From Alphaproteobacteria bacterium (GTDB lineage Bacteria; Pseudomonadota; Alphaproteobacteria; SMXS01), in contig WGNW01000005.1 of the NCBI GenBank assembly GCA_016124315.1, positions 1 through 64,000 of the forward strand: DNA of 64,000 nt, read 5' to 3'. The notes under the pieces were generated by a model, which saw only the letters and a list, made by a program, of their open reading frames with translations, was not told the DNA's origin and did not search any database. Made by a program: the position numbers and the translations under genes. Shown one piece after another: positions 1-13,400 of the stretch (positions within the stretch are counted from its first letter, which is position 1; each line of letters opens with the position of its first letter).

Positions 1-3056
<3,056 letters not shown>

Positions 3057-3410
3057 CCTGGGGTGTCTCCCTTCAGGCCGCAAAAACACCGCGTGGCCGT
3101 CTTTCGGGGTCACGGGCGTTTTCCGGTCTTTTCTTAAAGGCCGTTAAGACTACCGATTCGCCGCGCGTATCCAAAGCCCTAGCTTCTCCACCCTGACCCT
3201 GCGCTTCGGCATTGGGGCAGAAGCTACAGGAACACCCGGCGATCCTGCGCCATCCTCTCGGCGAATCCGCCGATTTATATCAGCATTACTTACCTTTTTT
3301 CCCAAAGCTCGGCAACCAGTTTGTCTATCGATCACAGGCCCTCCACGCTACACTCGCTGCGGTTGCGGGCGCTCCGCCGTCCGGGGCGCCGAGCCGGAAA
3401 TGGGGACGCC
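3057..3410. other. Divergent intergenic region, gltB / P450
   Basis: A 354-base gap between divergent starts. An AT-rich stretch at about 3274-3305 is the likeliest place for a gltB promoter. A short inverted repeat, TCGGCG-AATC-CGCCGA, occupies 3258-3273 and could be a hairpin or operator. The P450 frame stays open back to 3321, so part of this gap would be coding if an upstream start were used. No small gene is supported. Confidence 0.5.
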
Positions 3411-4673
3411 ATGACGGATCTTTCGCGCATCGATCTCCTCGACTCGGGCACCCTCGAATGCCCGTTTCCGGCCTACCGGACGTTGCGCCGGGAGGCACCC
3501 GTGTACCGCGTTCCGCAGACCGGCCACTACGTCGTCACACGCTACGACCTGGTCATGGAAGCCGTCCGGAACACGAGCGTGTTCTCGAGCCAGATTAACC
3601 AAGCCGCCTCAGGCGGCAATCATTCCGAGGTTGCCGAGCTGCTGCACAGGGAAGGCGTGCCGTTCGCCAGCACCCTCATTTCGGCCGATCCGCCTCAGCA
3701 TACGCGGTACCGGTCTCTGGTCAACCGCGCGTTCACCGCGCGACGCGTGCGTTCCATGCAAGGCTACATCCAGCAGATCGTCGACGAACTCATCGACGGC
3801 TTTGCCGCGCGGGGCGAGGTGGAGTTCGTCTCGGAGTTCGCGGTGCCGCTGCCGATCTGGATCATCGCCGACCAGCTCGGCGTGCCGCGCCGCGACCTGC
3901 CCCGGTTCAAGGCCTGGTCGGACGCGTCGATCCCCATCGGGCTCGATATCGGCCTCGAGGCGGAGCTGGTGCGGGCGCGGCTGGTCATCGAGTTCCAGCG
4001 CTACTTCCTGGAACGGATCGAGGAACGGCGCGCGGCACCCGGCGACGACATCCTGGGCGACCTGGTCTCGGCCCGGCTGACCGACGAGGACGGCAGCGAG
4101 GGCCGGCCGCTCGACGCCTCGGAGCTGCTGTCGATCATCCAGCAGCTGCTGGTGGCGGGCAACGAGACCACGACCAACGCGCTGGCCGCGGGCATGGTGC
4201 TGCTGATCGAGAACCCGGATCAGCTGGCGCAGCTCCGGGCTGGCGGCGAAAAGCCGCTGCGCACCTTCGTCGAGGAGGTGCTGCGCCTGGAGTCCCCGGT
4301 GGCCGGCCTGTTCCGCGTCACCACCTGCGACACCGAACTGGGCGGCGTGCCCATTCCGGCCGGCGCGATGGTCAACCTGCGCTGGGCGGCGGCCAACCGC
4401 GACGACGCGGTGTTCGAGGCGCCGGACCGGCTCGATGTGTGCCGCCGCAACGCCGGTGCCCAGATCGGCTTCGGCGTGGGCGTACATTTTTGCGTCGGCG
4501 CCATGCTGGCCCGCGAGGAGATGTTCCTGGCGTTCCGCAGCCTGATCCGTCGGCTGGACGACGTCCGTCTGGCCGGGGATGCGACGCTGGAGCACCATTC
4601 CAACTTCATCCTGCGCGGACTGAAGTCGCTGCCGCTGCGGTTTCGCCCGGCGGCGGAGCGGGCGGCGGAGTAG
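3411..4673 (+). CDS. Cytochrome P450
   Basis: Soluble bacterial P450 monooxygenase of 420 residues, a normal length. The I-helix oxygen-activation motif LLVAGNETTTN, the ExxR motif (E289-V-L-R292) and the haem loop FGVGVHFCVG with ligand Cys361 are all intact. The substrate cannot be told from sequence. The frame is open back to 3321, but ATG 3411 (MTDLSRIDLLDSG) starts where the family's conserved N-terminus begins (CPFPAYRTLRREAPVYRV); the ribosome site is weak. No ferredoxin or ferredoxin reductase gene is adjacent, so electrons must come from elsewhere. The SirB1-like gene follows after three bases and may be co-transcribed. Confidence 0.93.
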   Translation: MTDLSRIDLLDSGTLECPFPAYRTLRREAPVYRVPQTGHYVVTRYDLVMEAVRNTSVFSSQINQAASGGNHSEVAELLHREGVPFASTLISADPPQHTRYRSLVNRAFTARRVRSMQGYIQQIVDELIDGFAARGEVEFVSEFAVPLPIWIIADQLGVPRRDLPRFKAWSDASIPIGLDIGLEAELVRARLVIEFQRYFLERIEERRAAPGDDILGDLVSARLTDEDGSEGRPLDASELLSIIQQLLVAGNETTTNALAAGMVLLIENPDQLAQLRAGGEKPLRTFVEEVLRLESPVAGLFRVTTCDTELGGVPIPAGAMVNLRWAAANRDDAVFEAPDRLDVCRRNAGAQIGFGVGVHFCVGAMLAREEMFLAFRSLIRRLDDVRLAGDATLEHHSNFILRGLKSLPLRFRPAAERAAE

Positions 4674-4676
4674 CCC

Positions 4677-5507
4677 GTGCCGGCTGCGGGGATCGAGGAT
4701 CACGAAGCCCGGCTCGCGGAGATCGGCGCCGGTCCCGGCGAGACGATGCCGCTCGCCGAGGCGGCGCTTCGACTCGCCGGCCTCGACCGGCCCGGCAGCG
4801 AGATCGCCCCCTACCTGCGGCACCTGGAGGAATTGGCCTCGGCGCTGTCGGGGCGGGAGCGGACGGGCGCCGCGGCGCGCGGCGACGCCCTTTCGACGCT
4901 GCTGCACGTGGAGCACGGCTATGGCGGCGACCGCGAGACCTACGACGACATGGTCAACGCCGACCTGATGGCCGTGATCGACCGCCGCAAGGGACTGCCC
5001 GTGGCGCTTGCCGTGCTCTACATCGAGACGGCGCGCCGGGCGGGCTGGCAGGCCTGGGGCCTCGACACGCCGGGCCATTTCCTGATCCGCGTCGACGGCG
5101 ACGGCGACCGGGTGATCCTCGATCCGTTCCATGGCGGGGTGGTGGTGGAGCCGCCGGCGCTGCGCCAGCTCATCAAGACCTATGCGGGTCCGGAGGCCGA
5201 GCTCGAGCCGCGCCACTACGAGCCCATGGCCGACCGCGACGTGCTGCTGCGGCTGCTCAACAACATCAGGGGACGGGCGCTGCAGGCCGGCGACGCCGGA
5301 CGCGGGCTGGAGATCATGCGCCGCATGCTGCTGGTGGCGCCGGCCGATCCGCGGCTGCGGCTGGAGGAGGCCGCCATGAAGGTGAAAACGGGCCAGCTGC
5401 GCGCTGCGCGGGAGGCCGCGAACGCCTGCCTGGCGCTGCAGCCGGAGCCCTCCCTGCGGCAGCAGGCGGAGCGCCTGCTGGAGATGCTGAAGCGCGATCT
5501 GAACTAG
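4677..5507 (+). CDS. SirB1-family transglutaminase-like / TPR protein
   Basis: 276 residues resembling the SirB1 family: a transglutaminase-like fold (centre LPVALAVLYIETARRAGW, then GLDTPGHFLIRV and DPFHGG) followed by a C-terminal tetratricopeptide-like region (about residues 195-270). The biochemical role of the family is unclear; homologues often sit near peptide-release-factor or redox genes. The GTG at 4677 lies three bases after the P450 stop; an in-frame ATG at 4746 is an alternative that removes 23 residues. Close spacing to the P450 suggests shared transcription rather than shared function. Function is inferred from family resemblance only. Confidence 0.8.
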   Translation: MPAAGIEDHEARLAEIGAGPGETMPLAEAALRLAGLDRPGSEIAPYLRHLEELASALSGRERTGAAARGDALSTLLHVEHGYGGDRETYDDMVNADLMAVIDRRKGLPVALAVLYIETARRAGWQAWGLDTPGHFLIRVDGDGDRVILDPFHGGVVVEPPALRQLIKTYAGPEAELEPRHYEPMADRDVLLRLLNNIRGRALQAGDAGRGLEIMRRMLLVAPADPRLRLEEAAMKVKTGQLRAAREAANACLALQPEPSLRQQAERLLEMLKRDLN

Positions 5508-5598
5508 CCTCGGCGCCGGCGCCGCCGCGTTCTGGCATCATTTCCGTCACAAGGGCGGGTTAGACTGCCGCACCGCCTGAAACGAGGGATGGAAGACC

Positions 5599-5868
5599 AT
5601 GTCCAAGATCAGCCCCTGCCTCTGGTTCGACGGCAAGGCCGAGGAAGCCGCCCGATTCTACGTCTCGCTGCTGCCCGACGGTGGCACACCCGTACAGTGC
5701 GGCTGGCTGGCCGACCGCTATGGCGTTTCCTGGCAGATCGTGCCCCGCCGCCTGGCGGAGATCATGGCGCATCCCGACGCCGGGCGGGTGCGCCGCACCA
5801 CCGGGGCGATGCTGCGGCAGGTCAAGATCGACACCGCCGAGATCGAGCAGGCCTTCAACGCCACCTGA
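5599..5868 (+). CDS. VOC / PhnB-type protein with internal deletion
   Basis: 89 residues. The first 25 (MSKISPCLWFDGKAEEAARF...) match the start, and the part from VQCGWLADRYG to the end matches the C-terminal half, of the PhnB / 3-demethylubiquinone-methyltransferase-like VOC family, whose members run about 150 residues. The intervening strands, about 65 residues, are absent and the two halves are joined in frame at LLPDGGTPVQCG. A ribosome site (GAGGGATGG) and ATG are intact, so a product may be made, but the single VOC module cannot fold in the usual way. The next VOC gene follows after 13 bases. It may be a decaying gene or a minimal derivative. Confidence 0.75.
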   Translation: MSKISPCLWFDGKAEEAARFYVSLLPDGGTPVQCGWLADRYGVSWQIVPRRLAEIMAHPDAGRVRRTTGAMLRQVKIDTAEIEQAFNAT

Positions 5869-5881
5869 AGGGAGACGGCCC

Positions 5882-6643
5882 ATGCCCCAGCGCTTCTTCT
5901 GGTACGAGCTGATGACGAGCGATGCCGCCGCCGCGGTGCCGTTCTACACCGACGTCATGGGCTGGCGGGCCGAGCCCGTCGGTCCGGCCGACGACCCGTA
6001 CACGGTGATGTACGCGGGCGAGCGCGGCGTGGGCGGCGTCATGACGCTGCCGCAGGAGGCCTGCGACGCCGGCGCCCGGCCGGGCTGGCTGGGCTACATC
6101 CGGTCTGCCGACGTGGACGCGGACACGCGGGCCGCGGCCGAGGCGGGCGGCGCCGTGCTGCGCCCGCCCCACGACATCCCGCAGGCCGGGCGATTCTCGG
6201 TCGTGGCGGATCCGCAGGGCGCGGCCTTCATGCTGCTGCAGCCGAGCGGGCCCGACCGGCCGCCGGTGGCCCAGGCCGCCCTCGGCCATGTGGGCTGGCA
6301 CGAGCTCTATGCCGGGGATGTCGAGGCGGTCTTTCCGTTCTATGCCGGCCGCTTCGGCTGGACGAAGGCCGAGGCGGTCGACATGGGGCCGATGGGCACC
6401 TACCAGCTGTTCGCCGCCGGTGGCGACCCGGTCGGCGGGATGATGAACAAGCCGGCGCAGATTCCGTCGCCGGTTTGGCTGTTCTACTTCAACGTGGAGG
6501 CCGCCGACGCGGCCCTGGCGCGGGTCACCGGCAACGGCGGGCAGGTGCTGATGGGCCCCATGCAGGTGCCCGGCGGCAGCTGGGTCGCCCAGTGCATGGA
6601 CCCTCAAGGCGCGGTGTTCGCCCTCACGGCCCCGGTCCGCTAA
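5882..6643 (+). CDS. Two-domain VOC family (glyoxalase-like) protein
   Basis: 253 residues with two VOC (vicinal oxygen chelate) modules: residues about 5-120 (FFWYELMTSDAAAAVPFYTD) and about 135-250 (VGWHELYAGDVEAVFPFYAG). Proteins of this layout are annotated as glyoxalase/bleomycin-resistance-like or CFP-30B-like and may bind small hydrophobic ligands or metal; the substrate is unknown. The second module ends MDPQGAVFALTAP, a typical strand. GGGAGA lies just upstream of ATG 5882. It follows the internally deleted VOC gene closely and is probably co-transcribed with it. Confidence 0.88.
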   Translation: MPQRFFWYELMTSDAAAAVPFYTDVMGWRAEPVGPADDPYTVMYAGERGVGGVMTLPQEACDAGARPGWLGYIRSADVDADTRAAAEAGGAVLRPPHDIPQAGRFSVVADPQGAAFMLLQPSGPDRPPVAQAALGHVGWHELYAGDVEAVFPFYAGRFGWTKAEAVDMGPMGTYQLFAAGGDPVGGMMNKPAQIPSPVWLFYFNVEAADAALARVTGNGGQVLMGPMQVPGGSWVAQCMDPQGAVFALTAPVR

Positions 6644-6759
6644 GGGCCGCGCACCCCGCTTAACCGAGGTTAGTGGCCGGCTACCGGCTTGTGGGGTAGC
6701 ATAAACCCGCACGGCGGCTCCGCCTTGCCTATGGTGGATCGAAGGGATTTACAGTCCGC

Positions 6760-7791
6760 ATGGCGGAAAAGCACGACCTGGTGGACGGCGAACCGCCCGC
6801 AACGCTCGATTTCCACAAAGTGTTCGCAAAAGTACCCACCCAGCTCATGGTGATGGACCGCGAGCTCGCCATCGTCTACGCCAACGAAGCCTATCTGCGC
6901 ACCACCATGCGGCCGCTGTCGGACATCCAGGGCCGCTACGTGTTCGACGCGTTTCCCGAATCGCCCAGCCGGATGGCGCTGTTCAAGGCGGCCTTCGAGC
7001 GCGCCCTGTCGGGCGAGGAGAACGTCCTGACCACCGAGGCGTTCGCCGTGCCGGCGCCCGGCTTCGATGGCGGGATGAAGAACATCGTCTGGACCTGCTC
7101 GCACACGCCCATCACCGACGGGAGCGGCCGGGTGGCATACGTGCTGCAGAACGCGGTCGACGTCACCGCCGACTACGAACTCGACCGCCACAACGAGACG
7201 CTGCTCAGCGAGTTCAACCACCGGGTGAAGAACACGCTGGCGACCGTACAGGCCATTGCGCGGCAGTCGCTCACCGACGGCAAGCCCATGCGGGAAGCCC
7301 GCGACGACTTCCTGGCGCGCATCCAGGCCATGTCGGTGGTGCACGACCTCGTGCTGGCCGAGAACTGTTCGGGCACCGATCTGGTGGCGCTGCTGGCCCA
7401 GGCGCTCAAGCCGTTCGGCTACGAGGACGGCGCGGGCCGGCCGGTGGCGCTGCGCGGGCCCGCCGTGCCGATCACCGCCCGGCAGGCCCAGACGCTTTCC
7501 ATGGCGATCCATGAACTGGCGACCAATGCGGCCAAGTACGGTGCGCTGTCCAACCGGGACGGCAGCGTCGACGTGGAGTGGTCCCACGAGCCATCCCGCG
7601 ACGGCGCCTTCCGGCTGGTCTGGCGCGAGCGCGACGGCCCAGGCGTCGACCCGCCCCACCGCAAGGGTTTCGGCACCGCCATGCTGACAAGGGTGCTCGC
7701 CCAGGAGATCGGCGGCCGGGTGGAGATCGACTTCCTGCCCGAGGGCGTGGTCTGCCGCATGCAGGGGCGGCTGGCGAAGAGCGCCGAATAG
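6760..7791 (+). CDS. PAS-domain sensor histidine kinase, HWE/HisKA_2 type
   Basis: 343 residues, cytosolic with no membrane segment seen. An N-terminal PAS domain (about 20-135, MVMDRELAIVYANEAYL) is followed by the H-box EFNHRVKNTLATVQAIA with phospho-acceptor His154, characteristic of HWE kinases common in Alphaproteobacteria. The N-box is ELATNAAKYGALS, followed by the family's WRE-like segment (LVWRERDGPGV) and GFGTAML. No response regulator gene is adjacent, so the partner and signal are unknown. It converges on the alcohol dehydrogenase at 7817. Confidence 0.92.
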   Translation: MAEKHDLVDGEPPATLDFHKVFAKVPTQLMVMDRELAIVYANEAYLRTTMRPLSDIQGRYVFDAFPESPSRMALFKAAFERALSGEENVLTTEAFAVPAPGFDGGMKNIVWTCSHTPITDGSGRVAYVLQNAVDVTADYELDRHNETLLSEFNHRVKNTLATVQAIARQSLTDGKPMREARDDFLARIQAMSVVHDLVLAENCSGTDLVALLAQALKPFGYEDGAGRPVALRGPAVPITARQAQTLSMAIHELATNAAKYGALSNRDGSVDVEWSHEPSRDGAFRLVWRERDGPGVDPPHRKGFGTAMLTRVLAQEIGGRVEIDFLPEGVVCRMQGRLAKSAE

Positions 7792-7816
7792 TCCGGCGTC
7801 GGTCGCCGGGCGGGCG

Positions 7817-8866
7817 TCAGGGCCGCAGCACCACTCGGCCGACGATCCTGCCGGCGCGCAGGTCGTCGAGCGTGGCGCTGGCCTGGTCGAGCGGCCGCTC
7901 GGCGACCGGGATCGGGTCCACCGCGTCCTGCTTGACCAGCTCGAGCATCTCCCGGGTCTCCGCGAGCGAGCCCACGAACGATCCCTTCAGCTGCATGGAG
8001 GTGAAGGGAAGCATGGGGATCGGCATGCTGAAGGCGCCGCCGAACAGGCCGACGACGACCGCGGTTCCGCCCTTGCGCAGGCTGCCGCGGGCGAGCGCGA
8101 AGGAACTCTCCGAGCCGACGAAGTCGATGGCGGCGAACACGCCGCCGCCGGTGTCGGTCCTGATCTGCTTGACGATCGCGGCGTCCGAGGCGTCGTAGGT
8201 GGCGCCGGCGCCCGCCTTCTGGGCGGCGGCCAGCTTCTCGGCGCTGATGTCGGCCACCAGCGGCGCGGTCTCGAACAGGGCGCGGGCGAACTGCACGCCC
8301 ATCATGCCGACGCCGCCGGCGCCGACGATCAGCACCGCGTCGTCCGGGCCGGGCGTGCCGATCTTCTTCAGCGCGCTGAACGCGGTGAGACCGGAGCACA
8401 TGTAGGTGGCCGCCAGGCCTTCCGGGATACCCTCGTAGTCCAGCAGGTAGCGCTCGTGGGGCACCAGTACGGCGTCGGCGTAGCCGCCGGCGATGTTGAC
8501 GCCGAGCTGGCGCGGCGCGTTGCACAGGTGCTCGTCGCCGCGGGCGCAGATGGCGCAATGGCCGCAGCCGATCCACGGGAACACCACGCGACGGTCGCCC
8601 ACCTTGGCGCCGGTGACGTCCGGGCCTACCGCGACCACCTCGCCCTCGATCTCGTGGCCCATGGTGAAGGGCAGCTTGATGCCGCGGGTCATGTCCAGCT
8701 TGTTGCCGCCGCCCATGTCGAAATAGCCGTCGTGGATGTGCACGTCGGAGTGGCAGACGCCGCAATGGCTCACCTTGACCACGACCTCGGCGCCCTGGGG
8801 CTGGGGCGTGTCGCCGGTGACTTCCTCAAGCGGCTGGCCGAACGCGGTGATGGCCTGGCTCTTCAT
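7817..8866 (-). CDS. Zinc-dependent alcohol dehydrogenase
   Basis: 349 residues, medium-chain dehydrogenase/reductase family, NAD(P)-dependent. Catalytic zinc region CGVCHSD (Cys35, Cys38) and GHE (70-72) are intact, as are the four structural-zinc cysteines 101, 104, 107 and 115 in CGHCAICARGDEHLC. The Rossmann glycine motif is GAGGVG. It most resembles the AdhA/AdhP-like alcohol dehydrogenases; exact substrate unknown. A strong ribosome site (GGAGGAG) precedes the ATG. It is separated by 58 bases from the BrkB-like gene on the same strand. Confidence 0.93.
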   Translation of the reverse strand: MKSQAITAFGQPLEEVTGDTPQPQGAEVVVKVSHCGVCHSDVHIHDGYFDMGGGNKLDMTRGIKLPFTMGHEIEGEVVAVGPDVTGAKVGDRRVVFPWIGCGHCAICARGDEHLCNAPRQLGVNIAGGYADAVLVPHERYLLDYEGIPEGLAATYMCSGLTAFSALKKIGTPGPDDAVLIVGAGGVGMMGVQFARALFETAPLVADISAEKLAAAQKAGAGATYDASDAAIVKQIRTDTGGGVFAAIDFVGSESSFALARGSLRKGGTAVVVGLFGGAFSMPIPMLPFTSMQLKGSFVGSLAETREMLELVKQDAVDPIPVAERPLDQASATLDDLRAGRIVGRVVLRP

Positions 8867-8924
8867 GGTTCGCTCCTCCCGGCGGCTGCAGTCGCGGGCA
8901 TTAGGCGGCGCGGCTCGTGCCTTG

Positions 8925-10340
8925 TCAACCGGCCGCCGGCGGGGCCGGAGGGTCGAGCGGCTCGGTCAGCTCGTCGGCGATCAGGTCGCGCACGGTCATG
9001 CCGTTGAGGAACTGCCGGCGGGCCTCCTCCGAGCTGTCCACCAGCGCGGTGGCCGAAGGATCGTGGGGCTCCGGCAGGCGCGACAGCTTGCCCGTGGAGT
9101 CGGCGTGGTGGACGATGTCGAAGATCTCCGACACCAGAATCAGCTCGGGGTCCTTGGCCAGCATGATCCGGGTCGGCGAGTTCTCGTTCTCGATCAGCAG
9201 CCCACCGTCCATCAGCGCGCAGGCGGTCCACTGCGCCGCCGGCTCCGGCACGTCCAGCCGCACCGCCAGATCGGTCACGGTCCAGGGATCGTCGCCCTTG
9301 CGGAACCGGGCCATCACCTCGCGCATGATGCCGATGGCGATGGTCTCGCGGGCGCGGGTGTTGAGCTTGAGCGCCTCCGGGTTGACGGTCGCGTATTGCG
9401 GGTTCTGCAGGTAGAACGCCACCGACGAGCCCACCAGCAGGATGAGCCAGCTGCCGTAGAGCCAGAACATGAAGATGAACAGGGTGGCGAAGGCGGCGTA
9501 GATGGCGTAGCCGACGGAATTGGCGAGGAACGAGGCGAACAGCCAGCCCCACACCTCCCACAGCAGCGCAGAGATCAGCGCTCCCGTCAGCGCCGGCCGG
9601 AACCGCACCCTCACGTTGGGCACGGCGAGGTAGAGGAAGGTGAACGCCACCACGAGGATGACGTACGGCACCAGCTGGCCCACCAGCGAGATCATCGTGT
9701 CGAGGCCCGGCCGGTGGGCGAGCCAGGTGAGGAAGCTGTCGCTGGCGAGGGCCGAGATCAGGCTGAGCGCGCCGAAGATCAGGATCGGTCCAACGAGCAC
9801 CACGCTGAGGTAGAGCGAGAAGGTGCGGCCCAGGCTGCGGCCCTCGGTGGTGTGCCAGGTGTAGTTGAGCGCCGATTCGATCTTCTGCATCAGCATCAGC
9901 ACGGTGTAGAGCAGCAGCAGCAGGCCGACGCCGCCCAGCAGGCCTACCTTCACGTTGTCGACGAAGGCGATGATCTGCTGGGTCAGTGCCAGCGCCTTGT
10001 CGTAGCCCAGCGGCTGGAGCACCCGCATCAGCAGCGGCTGCACCTGGTTGTGCACCCCGAAGGCCTTGAGGACGGAGAAGCTGACGGCGAGCAGCGGCAC
10101 CAGCGACAGCAGCGTGGTGTAGACCAGGCTCATCGCCTGCAGGTTGAGATAGCCGTGGGTGACCTCCCGCATGGAGGCCCGCGCCACCCGCAGCACCAGC
10201 GCCCGGCCGCGCATGCCTTCGGGCAGCCAGCGCAGCGGCGCCGGTCCGGTCAGCGCCGTCCATTGCCGGCGCATCCGGTCGACCGGGGCCATCAGCCGCG
10301 ATCCGCCGCCTTTTCCGGAGCCGCGCTTGCCGTCCGCCAC
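8925..10340 (-). CDS. YihY/BrkB-family inner membrane protein
   Basis: 471 residues. About six hydrophobic segments lie between residues 50 and 330 (MSLVYTTLLSLVPLLAVSF, LILLVGSSVAFYLQNPQYA), the hallmark of the YihY/virulence-factor BrkB family, once misnamed RNase BN. A C-terminal cytosolic region of about 120 residues has winged-helix-like character, seen in some members. Physiological role is unknown; some homologues affect envelope function. The start is probably the GTG at 10340; ATG 10292 is an alternative. The RND pump gene lies upstream on the same strand, 115 bases away. Confidence 0.9.
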   Translation of the reverse strand: MADGKRGSGKGGGSRLMAPVDRMRRQWTALTGPAPLRWLPEGMRGRALVLRVARASMREVTHGYLNLQAMSLVYTTLLSLVPLLAVSFSVLKAFGVHNQVQPLLMRVLQPLGYDKALALTQQIIAFVDNVKVGLLGGVGLLLLLYTVLMLMQKIESALNYTWHTTEGRSLGRTFSLYLSVVLVGPILIFGALSLISALASDSFLTWLAHRPGLDTMISLVGQLVPYVILVVAFTFLYLAVPNVRVRFRPALTGALISALLWEVWGWLFASFLANSVGYAIYAAFATLFIFMFWLYGSWLILLVGSSVAFYLQNPQYATVNPEALKLNTRARETIAIGIMREVMARFRKGDDPWTVTDLAVRLDVPEPAAQWTACALMDGGLLIENENSPTRIMLAKDPELILVSEIFDIVHHADSTGKLSRLPEPHDPSATALVDSSEEARRQFLNGMTVRDLIADELTEPLDPPAPPAAG

Positions 10341-10455
10341 CTCAATGTCCCATCGGTCGCATCGAATCCCTTTTTCCGGTCACAGCTTAGCAAGTTACTG
10401 CCCGGAGCCGGAACGGCCTTCGCTGCCGGCGTGTTCCGCGGGGGTCGGATGGCGC

Positions 10456-13400
10456 CTATGGCGTGGCGGGATGGGGCGCGGCTTCCCGGGCCCGGTCGCT
10501 CTGGTCGCGGGCCAGCAGCAGATAGACGGCGGGCACAACGAACAGGGTGAACAGCGTGCCGATGCCCAGGCCGGTGCTGATCACCAGGCCGATGTCGAAG
10601 CGGCTCTGCGCGCCCGGCCCGCTGGCCAGCAGCAGCGGGACCATCGCCATGATCATCGCCACGGTGGTCATCAGGATCGGCCGCAGGCGGATCGCCGCCG
10701 CCTCTTCCACCGCCTCGCGCTTGCTCCTGCCCTGATGGATCTGCAGCTTGTTGGCGAAGTCGACGATCAGGATGCCGTTCTTGGCGATCAGGCCGATGAG
10801 GGTGATCAGCCCTACCTGCGTGTAGATGTTGATGCTGGCGAAGCCCAGGGTGAGGAAGGCCAGCGCGCCGGCGATCGACATCGGCACCGACACCAGGATG
10901 ATGATCGGGTCGCGCCAGCTCTCGAACTGTGCCGCCAGCACCAGGTAGATCACCAGGATCGACAGGAAGAAGGTCAGCACCAGCGCGTTGCCTTCCTGGG
11001 CGTACTGCCGCGACTCGCCGGTGTAGTCGTAGGTGAAGCCCTTGGGGAAGAGGGCGTCCGCCTTGGCGCGCAGCGTCGCCAGTGCGTCGCCCAGGGTGAC
11101 GCCCGGCGCCGGCACGCCCTCCAGCGTCACCGAGTTGAGCTGCTGGAACTGGGTCCGCTTGCTGGGCTCGACGGTCTCCTTGAACGACACCAGCGTCGAC
11201 AGCGGCACCAGGGTGCCCGAGCCGGTACGCACGTAATAGGCGTCGAGCAGCTCGTGATTGGCGCGGAAGCCGCGCGCCACCTGCGGGATCACCTCGTAGC
11301 TGCGGCCCTCGAGCGCGAAGCGGTTGACGTAGGCGCCGCCCAGCATGGCCGACAGGTTGCTGCCCAGCTCGCGCATGTCGATGCCCATCTGCGCCGCCCG
11401 GTCGCGGTCGATCTCCACCGAGATGCGCGGCCGGTTGTATTCGGTGCCCTTGCGCAGGAACATGAAGTCGCCCGAGCCCATCGCCTGCCCCAGCACGGCA
11501 TCGGCCATCTGGTCGAGCTCGGCGAAGCCGTGGTGCGAGGTGATGACGAACTGCACCGGGAAGCCGCCGCCGCTGCCCGGCAGGCTGGGCCGCGGCGCCA
11601 TGTTCACCTGCACGCCGGGCACCTGGGAGATCTTGCCCTGGACCTCCTGGAACACGTCGAACACCGAGCGCTGCCGCTTGTCGTTGTCCACCAGCTTGAA
11701 GCCGCCGTAGCTGATGCTCGGGTCGCCGCTGCCGCCCAGCATCAGGAAGCTGTGGCGGTATTCGGGCACGCTCTTGAACACCTTGACCATCTCGCGGGCA
11801 TAGGCCTGCACGTAGTCGATGGTGGCGGTCTGCGGCGCGACGGTCTGGACGAACAGGATGCCCTGGTCCTCGGGCGGGGCCAGCTCGGTGCGGGTGGTGA
11901 TGAACATGAAGTAGATGCTGGCCAGCACGACGGCGGCGAACAGCATGGTCACCGGCACGAAGTCCAGCGAGCGGTGGAGCAGGCGCCGGTAGCGCTCGGC
12001 CAGCCGCTGGAAGAAATGCTGCACCGCCCGCTCCAGCCGGCCGTGCTCGGCGTGGGGCTTGAGCACCCGCGACGACAGCATCGGCGACAGGGTGAGCGCG
12101 ACGACGCCCGAGATCAGCACCGAGCCGGCCAGCGCGAAGGCGAACTCGACGAACAGGGTGCCCACCAGCCCGCCCATGAAGCCGATCGGGGCGTAGACGG
12201 CGACCAGGGTGGTGGTCATCGAGATGATGGGGATCACCAGCTCGCGGCCGCTGTTGATCGCCGCCTGGAACGGCGTCTGTCCCTCGACGATGTGCCGGTC
12301 GACGTTCTCCACCACCACGATGGCGTCGTCCACCACGAGGCCGATGGCGAGCAGCATGGCCAGCAGCGTCAGCAGGTTGATGGAGAAGCCCATCATCAGC
12401 ATCAGGAAGCCGCAGCCGATCAGCGACAGCGGCACCACGACGCTGGGGATGATGGCGGCGCGGAACGAGCCCAGCGAGATCAGGATGACCGCGAGCACGA
12501 TGAGCACGGTCTCGCCCAGGGTCCAGAACACCTCGGCGATGGAATCGCGGATGTAGTCGGAGAAGTCGACCGCCAAGTCCATGTGCAGCCCGGCGGGAAG
12601 CTGGCTCTCGATGTCGGGAAGCTGGGCCTGCACCTTCTTGCTGACGTCGAGCGGATTGGCGCCCGGCGTCGTCTCGACCGACAGGAACATGGCGGTCTTG
12701 CCATTGTACCAGCTGGTGATCTCGTAGTTCTTGGCGCCCAGCTCCACGTTGGCGACGTCCCGCAGCCGCACCACCGTGTCGCCGTCGGTGCGCACCACCA
12801 TGTTCTCGAAGTCGCCGGGCTTGCGGATGTCGGTGGCGGCGCTCAGGTCGATGGAGACCGAGCCGCCCTTGGTCCGGCCGGCGGCCGAGAGGTAGTTGTT
12901 GGCCCGCAGCGCCGTGATCACGTCGTCGGCGGTCATGTCGTGGGCGGCGAGCCGCGCCGGGTCGAGCCAGACGCGCAGCGCGAAGGTCTTCTCGCCGACC
13001 ATGCCGGCCTTGGCGACGCCCGGGATCGCCTGCAGCCGGGGCTGCACCACCCTGAGCAGGTAGTCGGTGATCTGCGACGGCGACATGGAGTCGCTGAAGA
13101 ACGCCACGTACATCAGCGCCATGTTGTCGCCGGTGGAGGAATCGATCACCGGGTCCTCCGCCTCCTGGGGCAGCACGTTGCGCTGGCTGGCGACCTTGGA
13201 CTGGATCTCGGAGACGGCGGCGTTGGTGTCGTAGTTCAGGCGCATGTGCGCCTCGATCACCGAGGAGCCCTGGGTGCTCGACGACGAGATGTAGTCGATG
13301 CCGTCGGCCTCGGCGATGGCCTGCTGCAGCGGCGTGGTGACGAAGCCCTGGATCAGCTCGGCGCTGGCGCCGGGATAGGCCGTGCGCACGGTCACCACCG

